IMG/VR virus record: IMGVR_UViG_3300028571_001454
Location: 1 to 64,000 of that record
Length of the DNA stretch: 64,000 bases
From: a virus
Reading direction: 5' to 3' (one strand)
Shown here: positions 7,248 to 16,582 of the stretch, in pieces
How the letters are laid out: each line of letters starts with the position of its first letter
Numbering within the stretch: position 1 is the first letter of the stretch
Program-made: the position numbers and the translations under genes
Notes under the pieces: model-generated
Seen by the model: the letters and a program-made list of their open reading frames with translations, nothing else
What the model was told of the DNA's origin: nothing
Database searches by the model: none

Positions 7248-9248
7248 TTATAATGTAATCATTTGAAGATTTGGGTTAATATAACTAAGAGCTAAAGAGA
7301 TATTGGAAGTTGAATTAATTAAAATATTACATTTGGACAAACAAAGAACCTCATTTATTAAACTAGCTGTTAATTCGTAGTAATCAGCATTTTTATCGAG
7401 ATATATATGACTTTGATGTAGTTCATACCCTCTATTTTTTATGATGCCAACGCCATCTGATTTTCCAATATTCAGTAGAGCAAAGGCCCATTCTAGGATG
7501 TTATCTATTGGTAGTCTTTTAATATCTTTTATATAGGTTAGTTTATTTTCATATCTGTGTTTAAATGCCATTATACCAAATTCCGTGTCTGTTGCTAAGA
7601 AAATTTTAGCCTTTGGATGCTGGACTAAGATTTGATCAATTTCTTTAAAATACTGTTCTAGGAATATGCATCCAGACTCTACGCTGTGACTTGGATGTCT
7701 ATAATGAACCCCAATGATATACTCAGAATTAGTAAATAATTTATCGCATAATATTTGATTTTTTTCTAGTATTTCTGGTTTAAATTTAATATAATGATTA
7801 TATACTCCATTGATAGAACTTCTCCATTCAGCAAGCTCATTAGCATTATTTTTAAGCATATTCTTAAATACTGCTGGTGTCTTAAATTCTTCAGGAGCCT
7901 GTTCTCCGGAGCTTAATTTATATTTTAAAAACGTCTTATCAAGATGTTCTGTATCTTTTTCATAATATTTAATTGGCTCAAAAAAATCTAACCAAGAATT
8001 ATCATTATTTGTCCAATAACAAAAATGTTGATTGGATCCACGATTTTGTAAGAAAAATTCTTTATTAAAATATGGATATGCTCTAATTCCACGACTCATA
8101 GTCCCAATTAAAAAATTGAATACAGAGAAAAATCCAGCATCTCTTGGTAAGAACAATACAGGAGATCCGTATAGATCTCCTTCTATTGACTCATTGGTTG
8201 ATATTTTCATATCACTATTAATATAGTGTTTATTTTTAAGTTTAAGATCAAGCGAAATATGTTCACATGTGCATGGCGGTAAATCATCAACATCATAAAC
8301 GTTAGTATTATTGTTTGCTAGATCGGTCAATTCTTTGCCGTCATAGATAGTTAATGCTCCAAAAGCGCTTTTAACTTCTACAAAATTATCAAATATATGC
8401 GATTTATTGCACCAGTTAAAATTTTTGCCATAAAATTTAGTAAATTGTGGATAGACTTGCGTAATATCTACCGGTTCATTTGGTAGTCTTAATGCTAAAG
8501 AATCATAATGAATATCTGATTTATCAAAAAGATTATTTGCTGAGATCGCACTCCATTCAGTGTCAATAGAAACTGATTTTGTTATTAAATTAGCTATATT
8601 TTTTGTATTCAGTACTATATCAGAATCAAATATTATTATATAATCAAATTTTGTATTATAATGCTCTAGCGACTGCTTTAATAATGAGTTTCTGTATTCG
8701 GCTAATTTAGGTATTCTATTCCCACAAGAACACCCTTCTATTACAGATATTGGTTCGTCTTCATTCTCTATAATAAAAAGGTCTTCTGTATTATTTTTCT
8801 GCCATCTCTTCAGTTCTATGAGTGTATCATCTTGATTATTATTAGTAAGTATACCAAATTTAACAGACTTGAAAACATCTTGCAGATCTTTGTAGAGAGA
8901 CTTAATGGTATTTATTGTTTGACTAAAAATACAGTTTTTAACTAGAGTTAATACTAGAAGATTTTTTTTGTATGAGTCATTCACATTGATATAATTAAAT
9001 TTTCTCCCTTGAATAATATTCGTATTTGTATATAGTCTGGACATTTTTATAGGTCCTATATTCTTATTATGATCTTGTTTTTTAATAGATTTATATTCTT
9101 CAGATGCTATAAGAGATTTGCGAACAAAACCTTCTCTATATGGTATGTATTCGCTATAAAGCTTAATTCCTTCTTCATCAACTGGCCTAAGTAATATCTC
9201 TTTATATATTTTATTTAATATAACTAGTATTTTTGGATTTATTTTCAT
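7248..9248 (-). CDS. Multidomain glycosyltransferase (DUF4214-like, GT-A, fucosyltransferase-like)
   Basis: 666 residues from the ATG at 9248, which overlaps the upstream TGA as ATGA. The first about 55 residues (YKEILLRPVDEEG, SLIASEEYK) resemble the DUF4214 repeat found in sugar-linked proteins. Residues about 85-330 form a GT-A fold of the CAP59/Anp1 type: RIPKLAEYRNSLL, then FDYIIIFDSDIV with the metal-binding DSD. Residues about 430-666 resemble a fucosyltransferase, with IGVHYRHPSHS in place of the usual HxRR motif and a final STSNISLALS segment. The first and last assignments are weaker than the middle one. Confidence 0.65.
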   Translation of the reverse strand: MKINPKILVILNKIYKEILLRPVDEEGIKLYSEYIPYREGFVRKSLIASEEYKSIKKQDHNKNIGPIKMSRLYTNTNIIQGRKFNYINVNDSYKKNLLVLTLVKNCIFSQTINTIKSLYKDLQDVFKSVKFGILTNNNQDDTLIELKRWQKNNTEDLFIIENEDEPISVIEGCSCGNRIPKLAEYRNSLLKQSLEHYNTKFDYIIIFDSDIVLNTKNIANLITKSVSIDTEWSAISANNLFDKSDIHYDSLALRLPNEPVDITQVYPQFTKFYGKNFNWCNKSHIFDNFVEVKSAFGALTIYDGKELTDLANNNTNVYDVDDLPPCTCEHISLDLKLKNKHYINSDMKISTNESIEGDLYGSPVLFLPRDAGFFSVFNFLIGTMSRGIRAYPYFNKEFFLQNRGSNQHFCYWTNNDNSWLDFFEPIKYYEKDTEHLDKTFLKYKLSSGEQAPEEFKTPAVFKNMLKNNANELAEWRSSINGVYNHYIKFKPEILEKNQILCDKLFTNSEYIIGVHYRHPSHSVESGCIFLEQYFKEIDQILVQHPKAKIFLATDTEFGIMAFKHRYENKLTYIKDIKRLPIDNILEWAFALLNIGKSDGVGIIKNRGYELHQSHIYLDKNADYYELTASLINEVLCLSKCNILINSTSNISLALSYINPNLQMITL

Positions 9249-10072
9249 TGAAATAACTTCAGCCATCTATGTCTGGTGCTGTCAACCGTTTTCCAATTAG
9301 GAGGGTAGAGATTTACCGGTGGTCTATTAGCAATCCATTGACTAGGAGCAAAAATAGTTTTAGATTGATTACGATCAGACAAAAAAGAAGCCCACCACGA
9401 AAACGTACTATTGGCTATAATGTTAATTCCACTCAAGTACATTATATAGAAATCGTGATACATATCAAGCTCTTTCACATATGTAACATTGTTTCTATGT
9501 CCAAATAGGCTTTGAAATTCTGTTTCAACATATTTGATATCGTCACTAATAATAAAAATATGATTATGGTTAATAGAATCAATTATATTGTAGTAATAAT
9601 TAATATCAAGAAAACCATATAGTTGTTTGAGGATTGTATAGTCTGTTCTTCTAACATGAATACAAATATTTTTATCAATATCTTTAGAGTATTGATTTTT
9701 GTGTTTGATATAGTTGTATGCATTATTTAATATTTTTATATTAGGTTTAAATTCATTATAAATAATATCTAAATAAAAATTATAATAGAATAAGTTTTGA
9801 AAAAATCCCATAAGATCAATATTAAAAAGATTAAAGATATTTGCGTCAAAACCAAATGGATCTTTTTCTATATAATTATCTGTTTTATATGATGAGTTGT
9901 ATGGTTTATAAGATAATTTTTTTTGATCAAAAAAATTTAAAAAAGATGAAGTTGGATTAAGACGAAATTCACAATTATGAAGTTGTGATAAAATCTTTGC
10001 CAGACTATACTGGAACATTTCATTACCGAATCTTCCGTAAATACGCTGTCCGAAATTCTTGACTGTGATCAT
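9245..10072 (-). CDS. GT11 alpha-1,2-fucosyltransferase
   Basis: 275 residues. It has the classic GT11 signatures: GRFGNEMFQYS at 13-23, HVRRTDY at 139-145 for GDP-fucose binding, ISDD near 175, and NSTFSWWASFL near 222-232. The family adds L-fucose in alpha-1,2 linkage, usually to galactose. It is coupled by an ATGA overlap to the downstream multidomain transferase and lies two bases after the upstream gene. Since a GDP-L-galactose-forming epimerase is nearby, L-galactose is a possible alternative donor sugar; that is inference. Confidence 0.88.
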   Translation of the reverse strand: MITVKNFGQRIYGRFGNEMFQYSLAKILSQLHNCEFRLNPTSSFLNFFDQKKLSYKPYNSSYKTDNYIEKDPFGFDANIFNLFNIDLMGFFQNLFYYNFYLDIIYNEFKPNIKILNNAYNYIKHKNQYSKDIDKNICIHVRRTDYTILKQLYGFLDINYYYNIIDSINHNHIFIISDDIKYVETEFQSLFGHRNNVTYVKELDMYHDFYIMYLSGINIIANSTFSWWASFLSDRNQSKTIFAPSQWIANRPPVNLYPPNWKTVDSTRHRWLKLFQ

Positions 10073-10074
10073 GA

Positions 10075-10950
10075 TTATTTCAGGCGAACGGTCAGACCTT
10101 CTTTAATGGGTCTAGTAATGAGAGTATTTTGCGCATCAAAACAATATAAATATTTTGGTGCGCCAGGTATTGGGTCTGATCTTAATGAATCAATAGATAC
10201 CATAATTTCATTTGTGGATGTTTTTATTTTCTCTGTAACATCAGCACATAAACCATAAAAAGCATATATGATTTTGATATCAGCAATATTATTTTGTCTT
10301 CTAGTTGCTTCTAATTGTTTTACTTTAAGAGTATCAATCATTTCTCTAACTTTGGATAATAACATAATTTTATGCTGTAATCCAACCGTATAGTTAGCAT
10401 GAAACATTGTAATTGGCTGATTAATAATAAAGCCTTGACCATTCCATTGTCTATGTTGAAATGATATATTTAAAAACTTATGAGATAAAAATTTAGCATT
10501 TACTAAATTAATATTGCTATTAATAGCATTTTGATCACAAGTATATTCTTGATATTTAGCTTTTAATATCTCAAAAAATTTTCTAGTATTGCTATTAATT
10601 TTACATATGAAAAATCCAGCGCAGTATTCTCCTCCAATCCCTTCTTGGAAAGCTATATCACGATCACCTAGCTCATGTATACATTGATCAATAAATTTAT
10701 CATGAAATTCTATATCAACATCAGACCATATAAAAAAATCGTCCTGACTATTAACTGCTTTTAGATATGTGTCTATTTTTTGCTCCATAGACTCCTTCCA
10801 TCCAGCAGCATAATAGTTTCCAGATTCGCATATCTGTTCTTGGTCTATAACAACCAACTCTGCCCTAGGCTCATACTTCTTAAGACTTTGTAAAAAAAAC
10901 TGATCAAATAAGAATTGATGTGATGGCGAAAGAATAGTGTATATTTTCAT
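10075..10950 (-). CDS. GT77-like nucleotide-diphospho-sugar transferase
   Basis: 291 residues. The catalytic DxD-type motif is IWSDVDIEF near 93-101. DQNAIN near 144 and MFHANY near 188 match the order of motifs in the nucleotide-diphospho-sugar transferase family (PF03407, GT77). The gene starts after AGGA with a short spacer. It begins the 5' end of the glycosylation operon on the minus strand. The C-terminal 60 residues are not assigned. Donor and acceptor are not deducible. Confidence 0.65.
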   Translation of the reverse strand: MKIYTILSPSHQFLFDQFFLQSLKKYEPRAELVVIDQEQICESGNYYAAGWKESMEQKIDTYLKAVNSQDDFFIWSDVDIEFHDKFIDQCIHELGDRDIAFQEGIGGEYCAGFFICKINSNTRKFFEILKAKYQEYTCDQNAINSNINLVNAKFLSHKFLNISFQHRQWNGQGFIINQPITMFHANYTVGLQHKIMLLSKVREMIDTLKVKQLEATRRQNNIADIKIIYAFYGLCADVTEKIKTSTNEIMVSIDSLRSDPIPGAPKYLYCFDAQNTLITRPIKEGLTVRLK

Positions 10951-11002
10951 CTTGACTGTCCTAGGTCTTACTTCTATATATTATGCAGGTCCGGGGTTGA
11001 TA

Positions 11003-11326
11003 TTACTCTGATACTATACTAACGTTTTCTACTGTCAAAGCTACTCTGATTGTATAAATTTTAGTAAGAATGTCTTCGCCACCAGAGGATGTTATTGATG
11101 TGCTAGTTGTGACCGTTAGTTGTTCTGGTCTATCTACTGATGCTGTTGCTTGCCATTTATCAGAGAATGCTTCGCAGAGATTATAAATAATTTCTCTAAC
11201 ATCTCCTGTTGATGGGTCTGATTTGTTTTCGTCTAGTGTTTTAAGCGACGAGAACGGAATGGTCATCTCTGTTGAGGTAACGGATAATCCAGAAAACCAT
11301 CCTGTCGGCGCTGGGTTAAAAGCCAT
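11003..11326 (-). CDS. Hypothetical protein, possible structural component
   Basis: 107 residues, rich in Ser/Thr with alternating beta-type segments (LTVTTSTSITSSGG, TIRVALTVENVS), no Cys, no membrane segment. It has its own GGTGTA-type promoter box and a strong AGGAG site. A well-expressed 12-kDa beta-rich protein is often virion material in phages, but I recognise no family. Confidence 0.6.
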   Translation of the reverse strand: MAFNPAPTGWFSGLSVTSTEMTIPFSSLKTLDENKSDPSTGDVREIIYNLCEAFSDKWQATASVDRPEQLTVTTSTSITSSGGEDILTKIYTIRVALTVENVSIVSE

Positions 11327-11367
11327 TTACATTCTCCTAATAAAATTGAATAAAATAGAAATAATCA

Positions 11368-11382
11368 AATATATATTACACC
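11368..11382 (-). promoter_or_regulatory. GGTGTA-type promoter box
   Basis: On the minus strand it reads GGTGTAATATATAT, about 50 bases before the ATG at 11326, just after the subtilase stop. Member of the recurrent GGTGTA plus AT-run motif of this window. Confidence 0.55.
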
Positions 11383-11385
11383 ACA

Positions 11386-12294
11386 TTACTCTAAAATTGG
11401 CTTTATAATGCCATACCCTTGGTATTTTTTATGTCTATATGCTGGATTTTTAACATTTAATGAGTGTTTTTTAAATAAATCAATCATCTCTTCTTGTGAG
11501 ATATATTTTTGATTCTTTTTTTGTCTATAATAAGATAAATATAATGCTGCACACCCAACCGCAAATGGATTGCTCATGCTAGTTCCACTCATAAGACCAT
11601 ATCTTTGAGATGGTAGTATACTCATTATATTATGTCCTGGAGCTAGGAAATCAAGACTTTCTCCACTACAAGTGAAATTTGTTCTATTGAAATATTCATC
11701 TATAGCACCTATACTTATGGTATTAACATCTCTAGCTGGATACATTATATCTGTTTCTTCACCACTATTACCAGCAGCACAAAAAACTAAAATATTTTTT
11801 TCTCTAGCAAGAATGAGAGCTTCTTTTATTTCTTTAATATTATGTGCAATACCGATAGACATTGTTAAAATATCAAAATTATTTTTTACTCCATATTCTA
11901 TAGCCGTAGCAACATCCGATGGTTTTCCATGACCCATTGAATTTATGGTCTTCAGTGCATATATTGAAGCTTTTGGGGCAACACCAACCATTCCTTTCCC
12001 ATTATCATTAGAGGCTATTGTTCCACAAACATGAGAGCCATGACTATTATCATCAAAAAAATTATGTGAATTATTAATAAAATTATATCCACCAATAATA
12101 TTTTCTTTAATATCAGGATGGTCTTTATCACATCCACTATCAATAACTCCAACAATAACTCCTTCTCCACGACTTTTAATCCACTGTTTGTCTACTTCTA
12201 ATTTTTCTATTTCCCATCCTTTAACCTGTTTATCATTAATATCTAGACTAAATATTTCTTCTATTGTATGTGGTAATAATTTAACTTCTTCCAT
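11386..12294 (-). CDS. Subtilisin-like serine protease (S8)
   Basis: 302 residues with the full S8 triad: Asp52 (VIDSGCD), His85 (HGSHVCGTIA) and Ser238 (SGTSMSNPFAV), plus the oxyanion Asn175 (AAGNSG). About 40 residues precede the catalytic domain, and there is no signal peptide, so it is either intracellular or packaged. Phage subtilases may mature virion proteins or act at lysis or entry; which applies is not visible. It lies between a possible structural gene and an HNH gene, two bases from the latter. Confidence 0.9.
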   Translation of the reverse strand: MEEVKLLPHTIEEIFSLDINDKQVKGWEIEKLEVDKQWIKSRGEGVIVGVIDSGCDKDHPDIKENIIGGYNFINNSHNFFDDNSHGSHVCGTIASNDNGKGMVGVAPKASIYALKTINSMGHGKPSDVATAIEYGVKNNFDILTMSIGIAHNIKEIKEALILAREKNILVFCAAGNSGEETDIMYPARDVNTISIGAIDEYFNRTNFTCSGESLDFLAPGHNIMSILPSQRYGLMSGTSMSNPFAVGCAALYLSYYRQKKNQKYISQEEMIDLFKKHSLNVKNPAYRHKKYQGYGIIKPILE

Positions 12295-12295
12295 A

Positions 12296-12604
12296 TTATT
12301 TTGGCCTATTTAATAGTTTGTTTTGAAAAGATTCAGCATCACTTAGGATATGTTGATTATAACTTTTCCAATTCATTAAATGTCCAAAAATAAAATGACA
12401 ATATTTATCACATAATGTTATCAAATTATCTTGTTCTAATTCTTTATCTGCATTTATATGAACTGGAACTATATGGTGCACTTCTGGTTTAGTACAAGAT
12501 CCGCATACAGTGCAACATGGGTTATTAGACAAGTGTTGTTGTCTTATATTTTTCCATTTAGGAGACCTTTTAGCACATCGTATTTCTTTATTAAAAATCC
12601 ACAT
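12296..12604 (-). CDS. Small HNH endonuclease
   Basis: 102 residues. It has the zinc pair CTVCGSC, then the HNH core EVHHIVPVHINAD with a following DNLITLC and HxxxFGH, matching short free-standing HNH nucleases (including those near packaging genes). It shares its start base with the actin-like gene's stop. Unlike the plus-strand endonucleases it lacks the long Lys/Tyr-rich linker. Confidence 0.8.
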   Translation of the reverse strand: MWIFNKEIRCAKRSPKWKNIRQQHLSNNPCCTVCGSCTKPEVHHIVPVHINADKELEQDNLITLCDKYCHFIFGHLMNWKSYNQHILSDAESFQNKLLNRPK

Positions 12605-13605
12605 TATAATATACTAGCCGCTATTAAGCACCCCTTAGCAACTGCATGTAATGGGTCTTGAGCATGTCTAACTATTTCAATTGGTAATGGAAAATTTGAT
12701 TCTATTAATTTTTCATTTAATTTTTCTATATAACCATCAGCTTGAGATGTTCCTCCAGCAATAACAATTTGAATAGAATTTTTAAACTTTGGTAATGATT
12801 TATGGTTTGTTAATGCTAAAGACAATTGTTTAGCAGTATACTCTATCAATCTTTCATAGTATGATGAAATAGCACTTAATACTGGATTTTCGTTTGGTTC
12901 GCCTATTTTAAAACCACCCGACTCCTTCTCCACCTGTACAACACTATCGGGCTCTCCGGTCGCTATAGCACTCATACGATCAACCCAGTCACCAGACTTG
13001 GTGGTGCTAAAGAGAACCGTAGGCTCGCCATTCAACATAACACAAACATTGGTCATACCAGCGCCACAACTGACACCTATACCGGTATAATCATTATCTG
13101 CTAATTCAGCATAACATAATGCTTCTGCTTCATTAATAGATCTAGCATCATAACCAATATCGGCTAAAATAGTTTTAACAACATCTTCATGATATCCTAC
13201 GTCAAAATCATCGTCTTCTTGGTCTATTGGTTGGGCTGGAATACAGAAAACAATTTTTTCATTTTCTATTGAGGATTTTCCGACAACTTCTTGTATAATA
13301 TATGCTAATATTTTTTTAGCCTGTTTTTCCTTGACAGATACTACACCCCTATACATTGGCCTACGAGCAGTATCGTTTCTTTCAACTGCTTTTTCAATAG
13401 CGTCTTTACCTAATAAAATAAAAGCGCCATCTGTATCTTTTACGAATACTTTACCAGATAATCCTTTTTCTATCATTTTATTCGCTATTGGTGTTGATGG
13501 CTTAATAATATAGAAAGCATCTCTAAAATCTTTAAAAATTACATTATCATTATCATGATAAGACATTACTATAAAACTAGTTCCGACATCAAGACCTTTA
13601 CTCAT
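12604..13605 (-). CDS. Actin-like ATPase (ParM/Alp type)
   Basis: 333 residues. It has the actin/Hsp70 signatures in order: phosphate-1 GLDVGTSF at 4-11, a connect-1-like segment around INEAEALCYAEL, phosphate-2 IGVSCGAGMTNV near 186, and adenosine motif IVIAGGTSQADGY near 281. Bacterial and phage homologues form filaments for DNA segregation or virion positioning. The gene follows AAAGGT and lies two bases after a membrane-anchored protein gene, a likely partner. A short GC-rich patch at about 12905-13085 differs from the rest of the gene. Confidence 0.85.
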   Translation of the reverse strand: MSKGLDVGTSFIVMSYHDNDNVIFKDFRDAFYIIKPSTPIANKMIEKGLSGKVFVKDTDGAFILLGKDAIEKAVERNDTARRPMYRGVVSVKEKQAKKILAYIIQEVVGKSSIENEKIVFCIPAQPIDQEDDDFDVGYHEDVVKTILADIGYDARSINEAEALCYAELADNDYTGIGVSCGAGMTNVCVMLNGEPTVLFSTTKSGDWVDRMSAIATGEPDSVVQVEKESGGFKIGEPNENPVLSAISSYYERLIEYTAKQLSLALTNHKSLPKFKNSIQIVIAGGTSQADGYIEKLNEKLIESNFPLPIEIVRHAQDPLHAVAKGCLIAASIL

Positions 13606-13606
13606 A

Positions 13607-13903
13607 TTATTTACCTTTTAAGTTTTTAAGTTTATTAATTGCATTTTGTGTGTTGTCTTCAGTTATTTTTGTATTTACACTAACTTCAGACATTTTTTGC
13701 ATATCTTTGGTATCTATCTTAAGCACCACTTTACTTTCGTCTAAATGAACCTTGTTTGCCTGAGTTTGATTTGGTATCTTATTTAAAAAACTTGTAGAGA
13801 GATTATTTTGCATTAATGAACTGCACACAAAATATTTGTGAACTAACATGCCTAATACAAATACAAAAATAGATACGCCAGAGATAATCACAGATTCTAT
13901 CAT
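13607..13903 (-). CDS. Membrane-anchored protein upstream of actin-like gene
   Basis: 98 residues. One N-terminal membrane segment (about 5-24, VIISGVSIFVFVLGMLV) is followed by a polar, Asn/Lys-rich cytoplasmic tail. Its position two bases before the actin-like ATPase suggests a membrane anchor or adaptor for the filament. No family recognised, and there is no ParR-like ribbon-helix-helix. Confidence 0.65.
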   Translation of the reverse strand: MIESVIISGVSIFVFVLGMLVHKYFVCSSLMQNNLSTSFLNKIPNQTQANKVHLDESKVVLKIDTKDMQKMSEVSVNTKITEDNTQNAINKLKNLKGK

Positions 13904-13923
13904 ATATTATATACCCATAAGTT

Positions 13924-13938
13924 AATATATAATACACC
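13924..13938 (-). promoter_or_regulatory. GGTGTA-type promoter box
   Basis: Minus strand reads AAGGTGTATTATATATT, about 20-35 bases before the ATG at 13903. It would drive the membrane-anchor and actin-like genes. Confidence 0.55.
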
Positions 13939-13974
13939 TTTTCAATAGGTTATAGCTACAATCTGTATAGCTTG

Positions 13975-15078
13975 TTAAAGCTTAACTAGCTTATGTTGAA
14001 TATTTTGATCAAATAAAAAATTACCAATATATGTATTATTGTCTTTATATGATAATACAGACGTTGGTTTATGATCAATATTCATAAGAGATATTGTATT
14101 ATTTTGATTTTTTTGCCAATATTTTTCATTATTATTTTGATATATACCAATAGACCCGTCCGGCTTTAATTCTAATATACCATAAAAATTTTCAATATCA
14201 TTATATATACCGCTAAATTTCCATAAATTTAATGTATTTTTATCTAAATTATCAAAATTTGTTTTAAAAATTATATTCTTATTTTTCTGAAAAATATCTA
14301 TAAACTGATTATAAAACACTTGAGTGTTTAAAATGGGATGTATATGCGTTAGTCTGCCATCTTCTTTTATAGCAGAATACTCTTTCATAGCTTTATTTTC
14401 GTCAACCCAAGAATCTGAAAAAGTACTTTCGGCTACTGGTATTTTACATATCTTAGAAAGCACTCCCACACCATTATCTGTCCAATATACACCATATTTG
14501 TGACTTAAAAGCAAATAATCCAAAGTTTTTTTGCATAATTTCATTCTCATAACAGCCTCACTTGATAACAATGATGCTTCGTGTGAATGAACTATCATGG
14601 GCGGGTTTTGATAATCGTCTATATTATTTTTGCCAAAAAACACATTCTTAATTCCCATCTCTCTTAAAATTAATTGCTGTATTATGCACAGGTCTGTCGT
14701 TCTACTAGAAACGAACATAATAGGATCAGTATGATTATAAAAATCTTCTAATATCTCATATGTTCTGTCTATATCTGTACTAGAATCGTCATCTACTTGA
14801 AAAATCCATTTATAATCCACAGGGTTTGTATAAATATATGTCAAAAATCTATTGGCCACTGTCATATCTGGCATATATTGCCAATCATACTCTATATCTA
14901 TTAATTGTTTTAGTGATGCTTCGTGCGGCTCTGTTTCGCCAGCCAGAAATACTATTTTAAAATTAATATGGGATTTATTAGTAAATTTATATCCATAGTC
15001 TTTAACAAAAGATATGAGTCTGTCTAAATATTTCTGCTTAGAGCAAGCAAGTACAGCTAATACAAAATCATATTTCAT
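13975..15078 (-). CDS. Glycosyltransferase with DDD motif (GT31/fringe-like)
   Basis: 367 residues. WIFQVDDDSSTD near 110-121 matches the metal-binding strand of GT31/fringe-type enzymes, preceded by KIVFLAGETEPHE and followed by a YWTDNGVGVLSK segment. The last about 120 residues look like a separate beta-rich domain. It overlaps the upstream oxygenase gene by four bases (ATGA type). The donor is not deducible. Confidence 0.6.
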   Translation of the reverse strand: MKYDFVLAVLACSKQKYLDRLISFVKDYGYKFTNKSHINFKIVFLAGETEPHEASLKQLIDIEYDWQYMPDMTVANRFLTYIYTNPVDYKWIFQVDDDSSTDIDRTYEILEDFYNHTDPIMFVSSRTTDLCIIQQLILREMGIKNVFFGKNNIDDYQNPPMIVHSHEASLLSSEAVMRMKLCKKTLDYLLLSHKYGVYWTDNGVGVLSKICKIPVAESTFSDSWVDENKAMKEYSAIKEDGRLTHIHPILNTQVFYNQFIDIFQKNKNIIFKTNFDNLDKNTLNLWKFSGIYNDIENFYGILELKPDGSIGIYQNNNEKYWQKNQNNTISLMNIDHKPTSVLSYKDNNTYIGNFLFDQNIQHKLVKL

Positions 15079-15632
15079 ATAAAAATATGTGTTTTGCTTT
15101 GATCATAAGTTAAAAAAGATGCTATGGTGTATCTATCACCTTTTGTAATTCTACTAACGCCATGCAAGTATTCTAGAGTTCCTGGGAAAAATACAGTATA
15201 TCCTGCTTTTGGTTGAATTTCTAATTTTTGATTAGGAAAATACAGAATACCACCATCAAAATCTTTATTTAAAAACGTAACCATGGCAAAATTCCTCCAT
15301 GGATATGGATGCTTGTGCGTTCCAGCAGGATTTTCAGAATCGGCATGAGGCTCTAGTTCGTACCCCACAGGCCACCTCGCTATACTAAGATGTTCACAAT
15401 ATAATGGCTTATTTATGTGCTCAGATAATGTTGATAAACCAAATTTAATATTCTCTAATATCAAATTTTTAATAGTATTATCTTTTATATTATCATAATA
15501 TAGTGTTCTACCACTCCAGTAATCGTCCGGTTTTAGTGTTCCAAAATCTGAAAGATTACTATTGATATAGTCAATAATAGTATTTATACTATTTTCATCT
15601 AATATATTTTTGAAAACTTTTGGGAATATCAT
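15075..15632 (-). CDS. 2-oxoglutarate/Fe(II) dioxygenase, prolyl-4-hydroxylase-like
   Basis: 185 residues. The iron ligands His96, Asp98 (PHADSE) and His157 (LHGVSRI) and the 2-oxoglutarate arginine Arg167 are all present in a double-stranded beta-helix context (FDGGILYFPNQKLEIQPKAG). P4Hc-type enzymes hydroxylate proline or other residues. Within a sugar cluster and 15 kb from a Thr/Pro-repeat gene, hydroxylation of a glycosylated protein is an attractive guess. Phage members of this family are common and their substrates are mostly unknown. Confidence 0.8.
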   Translation of the reverse strand: MIFPKVFKNILDENSINTIIDYINSNLSDFGTLKPDDYWSGRTLYYDNIKDNTIKNLILENIKFGLSTLSEHINKPLYCEHLSIARWPVGYELEPHADSENPAGTHKHPYPWRNFAMVTFLNKDFDGGILYFPNQKLEIQPKAGYTVFFPGTLEYLHGVSRITKGDRYTIASFLTYDQSKTHIFI

Positions 15633-16582
15633 TATATCATCTCAGCAATATTGTTAACAATACTAATATAGTTAGGAATATACTTACAAACCCTAAGACC
15701 TTCAACTACTCCATAGTATATTATATCATCTCCAAAAGCTTCTACAAGTCTATTTGCCTCAACAATATTTTTATCATAAGCAATTAAAGAAAAATATAAC
15801 TTAGCAGCGTCTGTTATGTAGTTTCCAAAAATATATCTATAATTAGGATCTATTAAGAATATATCATTGTTACTCACAATAATATTTTGTTTTGTAAAAT
15901 CTCCATGAAAAAAAGTTGGTTCTAATAATTGTTTACTTATTTTATCTACAATCAATGAGACTTTCTTTGATGAGTGTCTGTTTAATTGAATATTATCAAT
16001 ATATGTTTGATAATTAAAATTTTTAATACTAAGTTGTTTAAATCGTTGTAATAAATTTATACATTGATTAATATCAATTTGCGAAGTTTGTTGAATTCTT
16101 TCAGTAATAATTGTTTCATCATTACAAAATAAAACCTTTGGAACATTAACAATATTAGATGCTATATCAAACCATTCTTTTTCAAATAAAGATGTTTTAC
16201 TTTTTTTAATCACACTGTGTTGAGTAAAAATTAAATTATTAGCAGTGAAGGCGCTTTTAAGAGGAGAAAAATCTGCATAATGATCTATTGTCATATCATC
16301 TATATAGAGATCAGCATATTCTTTATTAAAAGATATTTCATCATATGGTACATCATATGTTATACAAAATTCTTCTATTAATTTTCCATATTTTTTAGTC
16401 TTATCTTCTATAGATAAGTGATTCTTAGAACCACGAGCCGTTACTATTTTAATATAAACATTTATTGTTTTTTTTAATTCTTTGAGACGTTTTATTAGTA
16501 TAAAATTAGGCTCACTTAAAGTAATATGACTTTTGTTTCCTAAAGCTAATGTTCCATCAAAATCTACAGATACTATTAACAT
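15632..16582 (-). CDS. HAD-like phosphatase / aminoglycoside-choline kinase-like fusion
   Basis: 316 residues. The first about 120 are HAD-like: SVDFDGTLA at 4-12, IVTARGS near 47, and LYIDDMTIDHY near 92. The second part has the APH/choline kinase catalytic loop FHGDFTKQNI near 223 and the metal motif LIDPNYR near 241. Such pairs can prepare a phosphorylated sugar or alcohol. It overlaps the next upstream gene, a nucleotidyltransferase, by seven bases. The pair resembles a kinase plus NDP-activation module. The product is unknown. Confidence 0.75.
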   Translation of the reverse strand: MLIVSVDFDGTLALGNKSHITLSEPNFILIKRLKELKKTINVYIKIVTARGSKNHLSIEDKTKKYGKLIEEFCITYDVPYDEISFNKEYADLYIDDMTIDHYADFSPLKSAFTANNLIFTQHSVIKKSKTSLFEKEWFDIASNIVNVPKVLFCNDETIITERIQQTSQIDINQCINLLQRFKQLSIKNFNYQTYIDNIQLNRHSSKKVSLIVDKISKQLLEPTFFHGDFTKQNIIVSNNDIFLIDPNYRYIFGNYITDAAKLYFSLIAYDKNIVEANRLVEAFGDDIIYYGVVEGLRVCKYIPNYISIVNNIAEMI

